Shown here: positions 6,792 to 13,704 of the stretch, in pieces
Layout of the letters: each line of letters begins with the position of its first letter
Numbering within the stretch: position 1 is the stretch's first letter
Origin: Acidimicrobiaceae bacterium
GTDB lineage: Bacteria; Actinomycetota; Acidimicrobiia; Acidimicrobiales; Bog-793
Direction: 5' to 3'
Length of the DNA: 18,479 bases
NCBI GenBank assembly: GCA_025463965.1
Contig: JAODBN010000060.1
Location: forward strand, 1-18,479
The notes under the pieces: model-generated
The model's input: the letters and a program-made list of their open reading frames with translations, nothing else
What the model was told of the DNA's origin: nothing
Databases searched by the model: none
Made by a program: the position numbers and the translations under genes

Positions 6792-7444
6792 GGCGCCTCC
6801 TGCCCCGTTCGACGAAGCCGCCATTCGTCCGCGGAAACGACGAACTTGAGAGCTTCCAGGCAACCTCGTCGCTCGGTGCCCGGAATATTGACCTTGCGTT
6901 CGAGGTGCATGCCGAGCCGCTCGGCGACTCGGATCGAGGCGTGGTTCTCTGCCTGTGGTAGCGAGCACACCTGCTCGAGACCAAGCGTGGCAAATGCATG
7001 GTCGAGGGCAGCAGTCGCCCCCTCGGTCGCGTAGCCGCGACCCCACACCGACGGATGCAGGCGCCAGCCAACCTCCACAGCAGGAAGGATCTCGGCCAAG
7101 AACGTGGGCACCGACAGGCCTAGGTACCCCACCGATCTCTCGGTTTCCCGCTCGACCGCTAGCCACAAGCCGAAGCCAAGCTCGTCCCAGTGCTCGATCT
7201 GACGAGTGATGAAGTCGGCCGTCTCCTCGAGCGTGCGGCCTCGTCCGAACGGATAGCGCCAGACGGCCTCGCTCGAGAAGACTTCGGCCAGCACGTCGAG
7301 ATCGTCGGGCCGGAACGCTCGCAGGTCGAGACGCTCTGTGCGCACGGGACCCAATCGAGCGCGCACCGGCGGCGACAGCGCAGCAAGCGACCCGACCACC
7401 GTGTCAGGGTACCGGCGGCTAGCGCTGAGGTCAGACTGTCGCAT
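6788..7444 (-). CDS. RimJ/RimL-type GNAT acetyltransferase
   Basis: Cytosolic N-acetyltransferase of the Acetyltransf_3 group, up to 218 residues. The family opening GPVRTERLDLRAFRPDDLDVL is at residues 32-52. EVGWRLHPSVWGRGYATEGATAAL (124-147) is the acetyl-CoA loop with GRGYATE, and ENHASIRVAERLGM (166-179) is the C-terminal motif. Members acetylate ribosomal protein N-termini, antibiotics or small amines; the acceptor here cannot be told. The first 30 residues precede the domain and may be non-coding: the ATG at 7444 has no clear ribosome site and a GTG pair about 16 codons later is an alternative start. It is divergent from the NTF2-like gene and upstream of the second GNAT gene, to which it is linked through an ATGA overlap with a mini-ORF. 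Confidence 0.87.
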   Translation of the reverse strand: MRQSDLSASRRYPDTVVGSLAALSPPVRARLGPVRTERLDLRAFRPDDLDVLAEVFSSEAVWRYPFGRGRTLEETADFITRQIEHWDELGFGLWLAVERETERSVGYLGLSVPTFLAEILPAVEVGWRLHPSVWGRGYATEGATAALDHAFATLGLEQVCSLPQAENHASIRVAERLGMHLERKVNIPGTERRGCLEALKFVVSADEWRLRRTGQEAP

Positions 7445-7509
7445 TGGTGGCGCGTCCCAGATCCCGACCGGGCCAACGCGGCATGACCTTTAGTACGAAG
7501 GAGGAGTAC

Positions 7510-7899
7510 GTGACGACACAACAGAGCCTCGAGCGCCTCGGCGAAACGGTTCGTCTCGCGTTGGAAGCCGCCGACCTCGACGCCTTTGCCCATCTTCTCG
7601 CCCCGGATGCCAGCTGGGGCCCGGTCGATGACCCGGCGTCGGGCTGTCACACCAGGGACGATGTGCTCGTCTGGTATCGGCAGCGTCGCGCTCGCGGCGT
7701 GCGGGCTCACGTCGACGAAGTGCTGACCGGGAACGGCTCCATCCTCGTCGGGCTCACCATCGCACGGCCCGGTGCCGACGAGGTGGCCGGCCCTGAGCGG
7801 CGGTGGCAGGTGCTCACGGTTCGGGACGGGCTCGTCGTCGACATCCGGGGCTACGAGGACCGCTCCGAGGCAGTTGCTCGAGCCGGCATCCATGACTGA
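7510..7899 (+). CDS. NTF2-like (SnoaL-type) protein
   Basis: Small cone-fold protein of 129 residues in the NTF2-like superfamily, which contains ketosteroid isomerases, polyketide cyclases and many binding proteins. The pattern is typical: helix LERLGETVRLALEAADLDAFAHLLAPDASW (7-36), G-x-x-x-x-x-DDVLVWYRQRRARG (46-63), then beta strands with AHVDEVLTGNGSILVGLTI, RWQVLTVRDGLVVDIRGYEDRSEAV (99-122). No catalytic function can be assigned. The GTG at 7510 is chosen because AAGGAGG lies 5-6 nt upstream. The frame is open to 7444, but the extra N-terminal 22 codons are proline/arginine-rich and would bury that ribosome site. It is divergent from the GNAT gene and ends 160 bp before the 3' end of nrdJ on the other strand. 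Confidence 0.85.
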   Translation: MTTQQSLERLGETVRLALEAADLDAFAHLLAPDASWGPVDDPASGCHTRDDVLVWYRQRRARGVRAHVDEVLTGNGSILVGLTIARPGADEVAGPERRWQVLTVRDGLVVDIRGYEDRSEAVARAGIHD

Positions 7900-7975
7900 A
7901 CGGCGCGCGGAGTCCGCGACGCCTCTGGCGAGGCGAGCAGCTCACGTGCGGTTGCAATAGCGCGCCGAGCCCAAA

Positions 7976-8012
7976 AGGAAGAGGGCCCGGCGCTGACGCC
8001 AGACCCTCTCCT
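7976..8012. terminator. candidate bidirectional terminator hairpin
   Basis: AGGAAGAGGG...CCCTCTCCT forms a stem with one bulge, extended inward by GGCG/CGCC past two mismatches, in the 160-bp gap between two convergent genes (NTF2-like on plus, nrdJ on minus). T-tracts are absent, as is common in high-GC actinobacteria. Position and symmetry are the support. Confidence 0.5.
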
Positions 8013-8059
8013 ATCAGTGCTTGCCGGTCCTCTCGTTCACGAAAGGGCCGAGGATGGAA

Positions 8060-10885
8060 CTAGGAGCAGCCGCTCGTCGCCCCGCAGCTCGGGCAGGCGT
8101 AGCAAGAGCCGGCCCGTTGCATGAGGTTGCCGCAGGCGTAGCAGAAGGGCGCATCCCTGCTCTCGGTCACCGGCAACCTGGCGGCCGCGCTCGCCGCTGC
8201 GGGGCGGGCGACGTCGCCGCCGGCCCCGAAGCGCTCCTGCTCCTCGCGGACTGCCGAGGGGTCGACCTCAACGTCCTCGAAGCCCGGGAGGGTCGGCTGG
8301 GTCCGCTCCCCGGTGGAGAGCACACCGAGCTCGATCCGCTCGTCGATCGAGAGGTAGTCGAGGGCGAGACGCCGGAAGATGTAGTCCACGAGGCTCGAAG
8401 CCAAGCGAAGCTCGGCGTCGTCGGTGATCCCGGCGGGCTCGAAGCGCATGTTGGTGTACTTGCGGACGAAGGTCGACAGCGGGACCCCGTGCTGGAGACC
8501 GAGGCTGACGGCGATGGCGAACGCGTCCATCACCCCCGACAGCGTCGAGCCCTGCTTGGACACCTTCATGAAGACCTCGCCGGGGCGCCCGTCCTCGTAC
8601 TCGCCCGCGATCACGTAACCCTCGCAGTCCGCCACCCGGAAGGCGAAGGTGTTGGAACGCCGGTGGCGCGGAAGGCGGGTCCGAGACGTCGGGGCGGGGG
8701 CGTTGACGTGCGCCTGGACCTCGGCTTCGAGCTCCGCCACTCGAGCCTTGAGGACTTCCTCGCGCTCGTTGATCTCCTCGATCGGTGCCGCTGCCGACTC
8801 CTTTTTCGTGGTGGAGAGCGGCTGGGCGACCTTGCAGTTGTCCCGGTAGATGGCAACCGCCTTGAGACCCATCTTCCAGGCGTCGATGTGGAGCTGCTCG
8901 ACGTCTTCGACCGTGGCCTCCGTCGGCATGTTGACTGTCTTGGAGATAGCCCCGGAGATGAAGGGCTGGGCAGCCGCCATCATCTTCACGTGACCGCGGT
9001 AGTGGATCGTGTTGTCACCCATCGAGCAGGCGAACACCGAGAGGTGCTCCGCCTTGACGTGCGGCGCCCCGAGGATCGACTTGTGCTCGTTGATGTAGGC
9101 GACGATCTCGGTGATCTGGGCCGGGCCGTAGCCGAGGCGACGAAGGGCCCGGGGAATGGTCTGGTTGACGATGGACATCGTGCCGCCGCCGACCAGCTTC
9201 TTGGTCTTCACGAGGCCGAGGTCGGGCTCGATGCCGGTCGTGTCGCAGTCCATGAGGAAGCTGATGGTCCCTGTCGGAGCAAGCACGGTGGCCTGTGAGT
9301 TGCGCACGCCGTGAAGCTCGGCCAGCTCGACCGCGGCGTCCCAGGACTCCTGGGCGGCGACGAGCAAGTCGTCGTCGACCAGCTCCTCGTCGATCTTGGC
9401 CACTTCGGACCGGTGCATCCGCAGCACGTTGACCATCGCCTCGGCGTTGTCGTGGAAGCCGGCGAAGGGACCCATCCGAGCCGCGGTGCGGGCCGAGACG
9501 GCATAGGCGTGCCCGGTCATGAGGGCCGTGAGCGCAGAGGTGATCGCCCGCGCCTCGTCCGAGTCGTAGGCGAGGCCGAGGGCCATCAGCATGGCGCCGA
9601 GGTTGGCGTAGCCGAGACCGAGCTCACGGAAGGCCCGCGTCGTCTCTGCGATCTTCTCGGTCGGGTAGTCGGCGTTGCCGACGAGGATCTCCTGCGCGGT
9701 GAACACGACCTCGATTGCCGCCTTGAAGCCCTCGATGTCGAAGGTGCCCTCCTCGGAGAGGAACGCCAACAGGTTCAAGCTGGCGAGGTTGCAGGCCGAG
9801 TTGTCGAGGTGGACGTACTCGCTGCACGGGTTCGAGGCCGTGATGCGCCCGGTGTTCGGGGCCGTGTGCCACCGGTTGATGGTCGTGTCGTACTGCAGCC
9901 CCGGGTCCGCGCACTCCCACGCCGCCTCGGCGATCTCGCGGAACAGCTGGCGGGCCGGCAGGCGCTCGATGACGTCGTTCGACGTGCGGGCGACGAGGTC
10001 CCAGTCAGCGCCCTTCTCGACGGCCTCCATGAACGCGTCCGAGAGCCTCACCGAGTTGTTGGCGTTCTGGTACTGGATGGAGTGGCTGTCAACGCCGTCG
10101 AGGTCCATGTCGAAGCCGGCGGCCGCAAGCGCCCGGGCCTTGCGCTCCTCGCGGGTCTTGCACCAGATGAACTCGCGGATGTCCGGGTGATCGGCGTCGA
10201 GGATCACCATCTGGGCGGCGCGCCGCGTCGTCCCGCCGGACTTGATCGTCCCGGCCGACGCGTCGGCGCCCCGCATGAAGCTGACCGGGCCCGAGGCGGT
10301 GCCGCCACCCTTCAGCAGCTCACGAGAGGAGCGGATCCGCGAGAGGTTGACCCCCGATCCGGAGCCTCCCTTGAAGATCGTGCCCTCCTCGACGTACCAG
10401 TTGAGGATGTCGCTCATCGAGTCGTCGACGGCGAGGATGAAGCAGGCGGACGCCTGCTGGGGGACGCCGTTCACGCCGATGTTGAACCACACCGGGGAGT
10501 TGAACGCGGCCTTCTGCGTAGCCACGAGGTACTTGAGCTCGTCGGAGAAGGCGGCCGCCTCTTCGGCGTCGGCGAAGTAGCCGTCTTTGATGCCCCACGT
10601 GGTGATGGTGTCGGCGACCCGGTCGATCACCTGGCGCAGCGAGGTCTCCCGCTCGGCGTGCCCGAGGCTCCCGCGAAAGTACTTCTGGGCGAGGATGTTG
10701 GTGGCGTTCATCGACCAGGTGACGGGCACCTCCACGCCGAGCTGCTCGAAGGCCACCGCACCTGTGCGGTAATCAGAGATGCGCGAATCGCGGCGCTCCC
10801 ACTGAAGGGCGTCGTAGGGGTGACGACCCTCTTCAGTGAAGTGCCGCCTGATCCCGATGTCGATCCGCTCCGGCGCGACGGCCAT
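8060..10885 (-). CDS. nrdJ: adenosylcobalamin-dependent (class II) ribonucleotide reductase
   Basis: Reduces ribonucleotides to deoxyribonucleotides using a thiyl radical generated from adenosylcobalamin; cytosolic. At 941 residues it is complete. The catalytic signature NPCSEY places N352, thiyl C354 and E356. The redox pair is C148 (SACFIL) and C365 (SACNLASLNL); C365 follows the radical cysteine by 11 residues, as in Thermotoga NrdJ. FKGGSGSGVNLS near 171-182 and GGTASGPVSFMRG near 194-206 are family loops. A charged coiled-coil-like linker (about residues 695-730, rich in Glu/Lys/Ala) leads to a TSCPD-type domain. The extreme C-terminus is a cysteine-rich zinc-ribbon tail (CYACGN...CYACPSC...C) that would re-reduce the active site. 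ATG at 10885 follows AGGAGGAG by 5 nt. It is monocistronic, with its own promoter and a structured leader. Confidence 0.97.
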   Translation of the reverse strand: MAVAPERIDIGIRRHFTEEGRHPYDALQWERRDSRISDYRTGAVAFEQLGVEVPVTWSMNATNILAQKYFRGSLGHAERETSLRQVIDRVADTITTWGIKDGYFADAEEAAAFSDELKYLVATQKAAFNSPVWFNIGVNGVPQQASACFILAVDDSMSDILNWYVEEGTIFKGGSGSGVNLSRIRSSRELLKGGGTASGPVSFMRGADASAGTIKSGGTTRRAAQMVILDADHPDIREFIWCKTREERKARALAAAGFDMDLDGVDSHSIQYQNANNSVRLSDAFMEAVEKGADWDLVARTSNDVIERLPARQLFREIAEAAWECADPGLQYDTTINRWHTAPNTGRITASNPCSEYVHLDNSACNLASLNLLAFLSEEGTFDIEGFKAAIEVVFTAQEILVGNADYPTEKIAETTRAFRELGLGYANLGAMLMALGLAYDSDEARAITSALTALMTGHAYAVSARTAARMGPFAGFHDNAEAMVNVLRMHRSEVAKIDEELVDDDLLVAAQESWDAAVELAELHGVRNSQATVLAPTGTISFLMDCDTTGIEPDLGLVKTKKLVGGGTMSIVNQTIPRALRRLGYGPAQITEIVAYINEHKSILGAPHVKAEHLSVFACSMGDNTIHYRGHVKMMAAAQPFISGAISKTVNMPTEATVEDVEQLHIDAWKMGLKAVAIYRDNCKVAQPLSTTKKESAAAPIEEINEREEVLKARVAELEAEVQAHVNAPAPTSRTRLPRHRRSNTFAFRVADCEGYVIAGEYEDGRPGEVFMKVSKQGSTLSGVMDAFAIAVSLGLQHGVPLSTFVRKYTNMRFEPAGITDDAELRLASSLVDYIFRRLALDYLSIDERIELGVLSTGERTQPTLPGFEDVEVDPSAVREEQERFGAGGDVARPAAASAAARLPVTESRDAPFCYACGNLMQRAGSCYACPSCGATSGCS

Positions 10886-10901
10886 CGTCTCTCCTCCTCA
10901 T

Positions 10902-11014
10902 AGAACGGGGTTCTCCCCCACCTGCCCGCCCCCGGGGTGGCCTCAGTGCCGCCGGGCTTCGCACCGGCTCCAGCACAAGATGTAGTGGGTCGTTCCTCGA
11001 CCCCCTACTAGATG
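10902..11014 (-). promoter_or_regulatory. structured 5' leader of nrdJ (four hairpins)
   Basis: The leader between the inferred transcription start (about 11014) and the nrdJ ribosome site holds four consecutive inverted repeats. First is 10982-11008, 10 pairs (GTAG/CTAC plus GGGTCG/CGACCC) with one 1x1 mismatch and a 5-nt loop. Second is 10946-10976, an outer GTGC/GCAC stem enclosing GCCGG/CCGGC with loop TGCGAAGC on the RNA strand. Third is 10918-10940, CCACC/GGTGG. Fourth is 10902-10914, AGAAC/GTTCT, just upstream of AGGAGG. It could be a cis-regulatory RNA. The GGTGCGAA segment vaguely recalls cobalamin riboswitches, but the other conserved boxes are not there. Confidence 0.45.
10973..10988. 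promoter_or_regulatory. NrdR-box-like site
   Basis: GCACAAGATGTAGTGG matches 12 of 16 positions of the NrdR box pattern (ACACwATATATwGTGT) that controls ribonucleotide reductase genes in many bacteria. NrdR normally binds two boxes about 30 bp apart. A second, weak candidate (CTACTAGATG, 11005-11014) is centred 29 bp away, next to the inferred transcription start. Confidence 0.5.
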
Positions 11015-11021
11015 GAAGGCA

Positions 11022-11051
11022 ATTACAACACCGTAACTACGGCTCTGTCAA
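11022..11051 (-). promoter_or_regulatory. nrdJ promoter (-35 TTGACA, -10 TGTAAT)
   Basis: On the minus strand TTGACA (11046-11051) is followed after 18 nt by TGTAAT (11022-11027), a 6/6 and 5/6 match to the housekeeping sigma consensus, in an A/T-rich island. The spacer contains the near-palindrome CCGTA-AC-TACGG (11031-11042), a possible operator. Transcription would start near 11014. Confidence 0.6.
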
Positions 11052-11141
11052 CGGTCGATCTTGGCCCAAACCGAGCGGGCTGACCTGGTGCGACGCGCGT
11101 CGGCCCTGGTCGGCGGCCTGGCCGCGAAGCCCCGCTCTGTG

Positions 11142-12344
11142 TTACAGCTTGGTCAACGCTCGGCGCAGCGTTCTAATGCCCTGGCCGATGCGTTGCTCGT
11201 TCTCGATGAGGGCGAAGCGGACGAACCCGTCGCCGCCGGGGCCGAAACCGACCCCCGGCGAGGTGGCCACCTTGGCTTCGCGAATGAGCAGCTTGGCAAA
11301 GTCGAGCGACCCGAGGTCGCGATAGGGCTCAGGGATGGGCGCCCACACGAACATCGTGCCGTGCGGCTTGTGCACCTCCCAGCCGATCCTCGCCAGGCCC
11401 TCGCAGAGGGCGTCGCGCCGGTGCTGGTAGATCTCGTTCACAACCTTCGGGTAGTCGGGCGCCTCGTTCATCGCCACGATCGAGGCGATCTGAATGGGCT
11501 GGAAGGTGCCGTAGTCGAGGTAGCTCTTGAGCTTGGTGAGCGCGGCGATCACCTCGGCGTTCCCGAGCAGGAAGGCCACCCGCCAGCCCGCCATGGAGAA
11601 GGACTTGGTCAGCGTGTACAGCTCGACGGCCACCTCGTCGGCGCCCGGCACCTGCAGGATCGAGGGCGGCGTGTATCCGTCGAAGGCGGTGTCGGAGTAG
11701 GCGAAGTCGTGCACGAGCACGACGTCGCGCTCGTGGGCGAAATCGACGAGGCGCGCCATCGTGGCGAGGTCGATGCACGCGGTCGTCGGGTTGTGGGGGA
11801 ACGAGAAGATGACCACCTTGGGCTTCGGCCACGCCGACTCCCAGGCCTCCACGAGGTTGGCGGAGAAGGCTTCGCCGGCGTCCGAGGCGCCCTCCATCGA
11901 ACCGAGACCCTCGAGTCGCACCATCCGCACGTCGGCCCCGGCGAAGAGCGGCGCGTAGATGTGGATCGGATAAGACGGCGAGGGCACGAGCGCGGTGTCG
12001 CCGGGACCGACCAGCACCCACATGAGGTGCGACAGCCCCTCCTTCGCCCCGATCGTGGTGACCACCTGACGGTCGGGGTCCAACACCACTCCGAAGCGAC
12101 GGAGGTAGAGGTCCGCGATCGCCTGGCGCAGCTTTGGGATGCCTCGCGACGAGGAGTAGCGGTGGTTACGGGAGTTCCGCGCCGCCTCGACCAACTTGTC
12201 GACTGCCACATCTGGCGAGGGGATGTCCGGATTGCCGAAGCCGAGGTCGATGACGTCTTCCCCGGCTCGCCGAGCGGCGAGCTTCAGCGCGTCCACCTCT
12301 GCAAACACATAAGGGGGCAGGCCGCCGATGCGCCGGAACTCCAT
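11142..12344 (-). CDS. class I/II PLP aminotransferase, AlaC-like
   Basis: Cytosolic fold-type I aminotransferase of 400 residues. From the ATG at 12344 the motifs are: FRRIGGLPPYVFAEVDALKL opening, IDLGFGNPDIPSP substrate loop, YSSSRGIPKLRQAIA, the PLP-lysine motif TLTKSFSMAGWR with the lysine near residue 247, PHNPTT with the cofactor asparagine near 185, the Asp/Tyr pair in HDFAYSD, and a C-terminal FVRFAL arginine that would hold the substrate carboxylate. The pattern is close to E. coli AlaC (glutamate-pyruvate aminotransferase) and related actinobacterial enzymes. Alanine, methionine-related or diaminopimelate aminotransferase activities are alternatives. A GTG one codon upstream is possible. 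It starts 9 bp after the stop of the LLM oxidoreductase gene, so the two are probably co-transcribed. Confidence 0.93.
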   Translation of the reverse strand: MEFRRIGGLPPYVFAEVDALKLAARRAGEDVIDLGFGNPDIPSPDVAVDKLVEAARNSRNHRYSSSRGIPKLRQAIADLYLRRFGVVLDPDRQVVTTIGAKEGLSHLMWVLVGPGDTALVPSPSYPIHIYAPLFAGADVRMVRLEGLGSMEGASDAGEAFSANLVEAWESAWPKPKVVIFSFPHNPTTACIDLATMARLVDFAHERDVVLVHDFAYSDTAFDGYTPPSILQVPGADEVAVELYTLTKSFSMAGWRVAFLLGNAEVIAALTKLKSYLDYGTFQPIQIASIVAMNEAPDYPKVVNEIYQHRRDALCEGLARIGWEVHKPHGTMFVWAPIPEPYRDLGSLDFAKLLIREAKVATSPGVGFGPGGDGFVRFALIENEQRIGQGIRTLRRALTKL

Positions 12345-12353
12345 CACCCAAGG

Positions 12354-13085
12354 TTACTCGGAGGCCTGATCGCCAGCGAAGCCACGTTCGGGCGACCAGC
12401 CAGCGGCGTCCGCCGCGGAGAGCACCGCGCCGATCGAGCCGGGCCAGGGAACCACCGCCCAGGCGGCGCCCGCCACGGCGACGGCGGTGAGCCGCTCCGC
12501 CGCGAGACCCGGGTCGCTCGGCAGGCTGCCGCCCCAGGTGACCGGCCCGGTCTCTGCGGCGCTCGCCACTTCCGAAGGAGGCGCCGCCCAAAGGTTGGGG
12601 ATCGCCCCTGCCGACCGGGCAGCAGCCTGAGTGGCGAGCGGGCGGCCGCCGACCCACACCTTCATGCCCGCGCCCACGAGCCGGCGCGCCAGTCGGCTGA
12701 CCGCCTCGCGCCGCTCGTCCGCGCTCGCCACGGGGATGCCGTACGCCTGCTGCTCGGGCAACGACAGGCGATCCCCGGTCCCGAGCCCAGCGATCAGGCG
12801 TCCTCCGAGCAGCTCGGCGAGGGTGAGCAGCTCATCTAAGAGCACCGGCTCGGGAACCATCCCGATGCGCGCCACGAGCGTGCCGAGGTGGATGCGGGTG
12901 GTGAGCTCGGAAAGGGCGCCGAGGAGCGGGAAGGGGGCGAGCGCGGGCCGCCCCGGCTGGCCGATCGGCCAGAGATGGTCGTAGCAGAAGCAACCGTCGA
13001 GACCAACATCCTCGGCCTGGATAGCCGCCTCGATCGCCTCTGCGGCGTCGGGCGCGAACGTCGGCAGGACGATCCCGACCTTCAC
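12354..13085 (-). CDS. short luciferase-like (LLM) flavin/F420 oxidoreductase
   Basis: Luciferase-like monooxygenase superfamily TIM-barrel protein of 243 residues, probably binding FMN or F420. Recognisable parts: KVGIVLPTFAPDAAEAIEAAIQAEDVGLDGCFCYDHLWP (residues 2-40), TTRIHLGTLVARIGMVPEPVLLDELLTLAELLGGRLIAGLGTGD (62-105) and KVWVGGRPLATQAAARSAGAIPNLW (142-166). Usual members are 300-350 residues; here the second half of the barrel is shortened and alanine-rich, so cofactor-binding loops near the C-terminus may be lacking. The start is a GTG with a modest GGCAGG ribosome site; no in-frame alternative lies upstream. It lies between the SRPBCC gene (43 bp) and the aminotransferase gene (9 bp). 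Substrate unknown. Confidence 0.85.
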   Translation of the reverse strand: MKVGIVLPTFAPDAAEAIEAAIQAEDVGLDGCFCYDHLWPIGQPGRPALAPFPLLGALSELTTRIHLGTLVARIGMVPEPVLLDELLTLAELLGGRLIAGLGTGDRLSLPEQQAYGIPVASADERREAVSRLARRLVGAGMKVWVGGRPLATQAAARSAGAIPNLWAAPPSEVASAAETGPVTWGGSLPSDPGLAAERLTAVAVAGAAWAVVPWPGSIGAVLSAADAAGWSPERGFAGDQASE

Positions 13086-13128
13086 CGGCGCGCGCCTGCC
13101 AACACCCGCTCACGCCGCCTCGGACGAA

Positions 13129-13569
13129 TCAGGCGCCCGACTCCACCCGCTGTTTGAGGTCTCGGACCGCGGCATGGAGGATGTGCCCCTCGGCGCGGCG
13201 CTTGACGAATCCGGGGATCGGGACCCGCAGCTCGACCGCGAGCTCGTAGCGAACCTCGGTCGTCCCATCGCCGACGGCGGTGAAGCGGTAGCAGCCGTCC
13301 AGCCGGTTGGTGAGGTCGCCTTCCTTCTGGATCCAGCAGACCGACCCAGGCGTGCCAGACCAGTCGTACGCGAGCACGTAGCTCGTCGAGCGCCCGAAGG
13401 CTCCGGCTCGGAAGTGGACCACGACGGCCCGGCCCTCGGTGTCGCGCTCGAGGACGTGGACCTCCTTCACGTCGGCCACCCACGCGGGGTAGGCCTCTAC
13501 GTCGGCCACGACCGCCAGACAACGATCGGGGGTCGCGGCGACGACCATGGTCTCCGCGGTGTGCTCCAC
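13129..13569 (-). CDS. SRPBCC (polyketide cyclase/COQ10-like) protein, TB16.3-like
   Basis: START/Bet v1-like fold protein of 146 residues with a hydrophobic cavity. Its pattern fits the family: AETMVVAATPDRCLAVVADVEAYPAWVADVKEVHVLERD (5-43), then beta strands with AVVVHFRAGAFGRSTSYVLAYDW, a GSVCWIQKEGDLTNRLDGCYRF stretch, TEVRYELAVELRVPIPGFVKRR, and a long C-terminal helix ending DLKQRVES. The GTG at 13569 follows GAGGGGAG and gives a family-like N-terminus; an ATG 16 codons upstream would add an unlikely leader. In mycobacteria a homologous protein (TB16.3, Rv2185c) lies close to PimB' (Rv2188c). The same pairing here supports a conserved, perhaps lipid-related role (inference). Confidence 0.88.
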   Translation of the reverse strand: MEHTAETMVVAATPDRCLAVVADVEAYPAWVADVKEVHVLERDTEGRAVVVHFRAGAFGRSTSYVLAYDWSGTPGSVCWIQKEGDLTNRLDGCYRFTAVGDGTTEVRYELAVELRVPIPGFVKRRAEGHILHAAVRDLKQRVESGA

Positions 13570-13704
13570 GCCTAGCTCCCCTCTCGCTGCGGTCCGGTCG
13601 CACCAAGCCTCGCGCATGGCGCGCTCGCGCCCGGACCAGCTCGCCGAGCCGTTAGGACACCGCCTTGTGTAGCACCGTACGAACGCACCCGCGCTCGGCG
13701 GCCC

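Noticed and set aside
9311..10903. Open frame of 530 codons on the plus strand, antisense to nrdJ
   Set aside because: It is a mirror of the strong codon bias of nrdJ. Its translation is Val/Gly/Asp/Arg-rich with no recognisable domain. The plus-strand frame at 8021-9298 is rejected for the same reason.
10946..10976. Cobalamin riboswitch upstream of nrdJ
   Set aside because: A GGTGCGAA stem-loop is reminiscent, but the B12 box and the CCCGCxACTGT-type segment are not recognisable. It is kept only as a generic structured leader.
11061..12839. Open frame of 592 codons on the plus strand
   Set aside because: It lies antisense to the aminotransferase and LLM genes, both of which show clear family motifs; the plus-strand product has no domain and odd composition.
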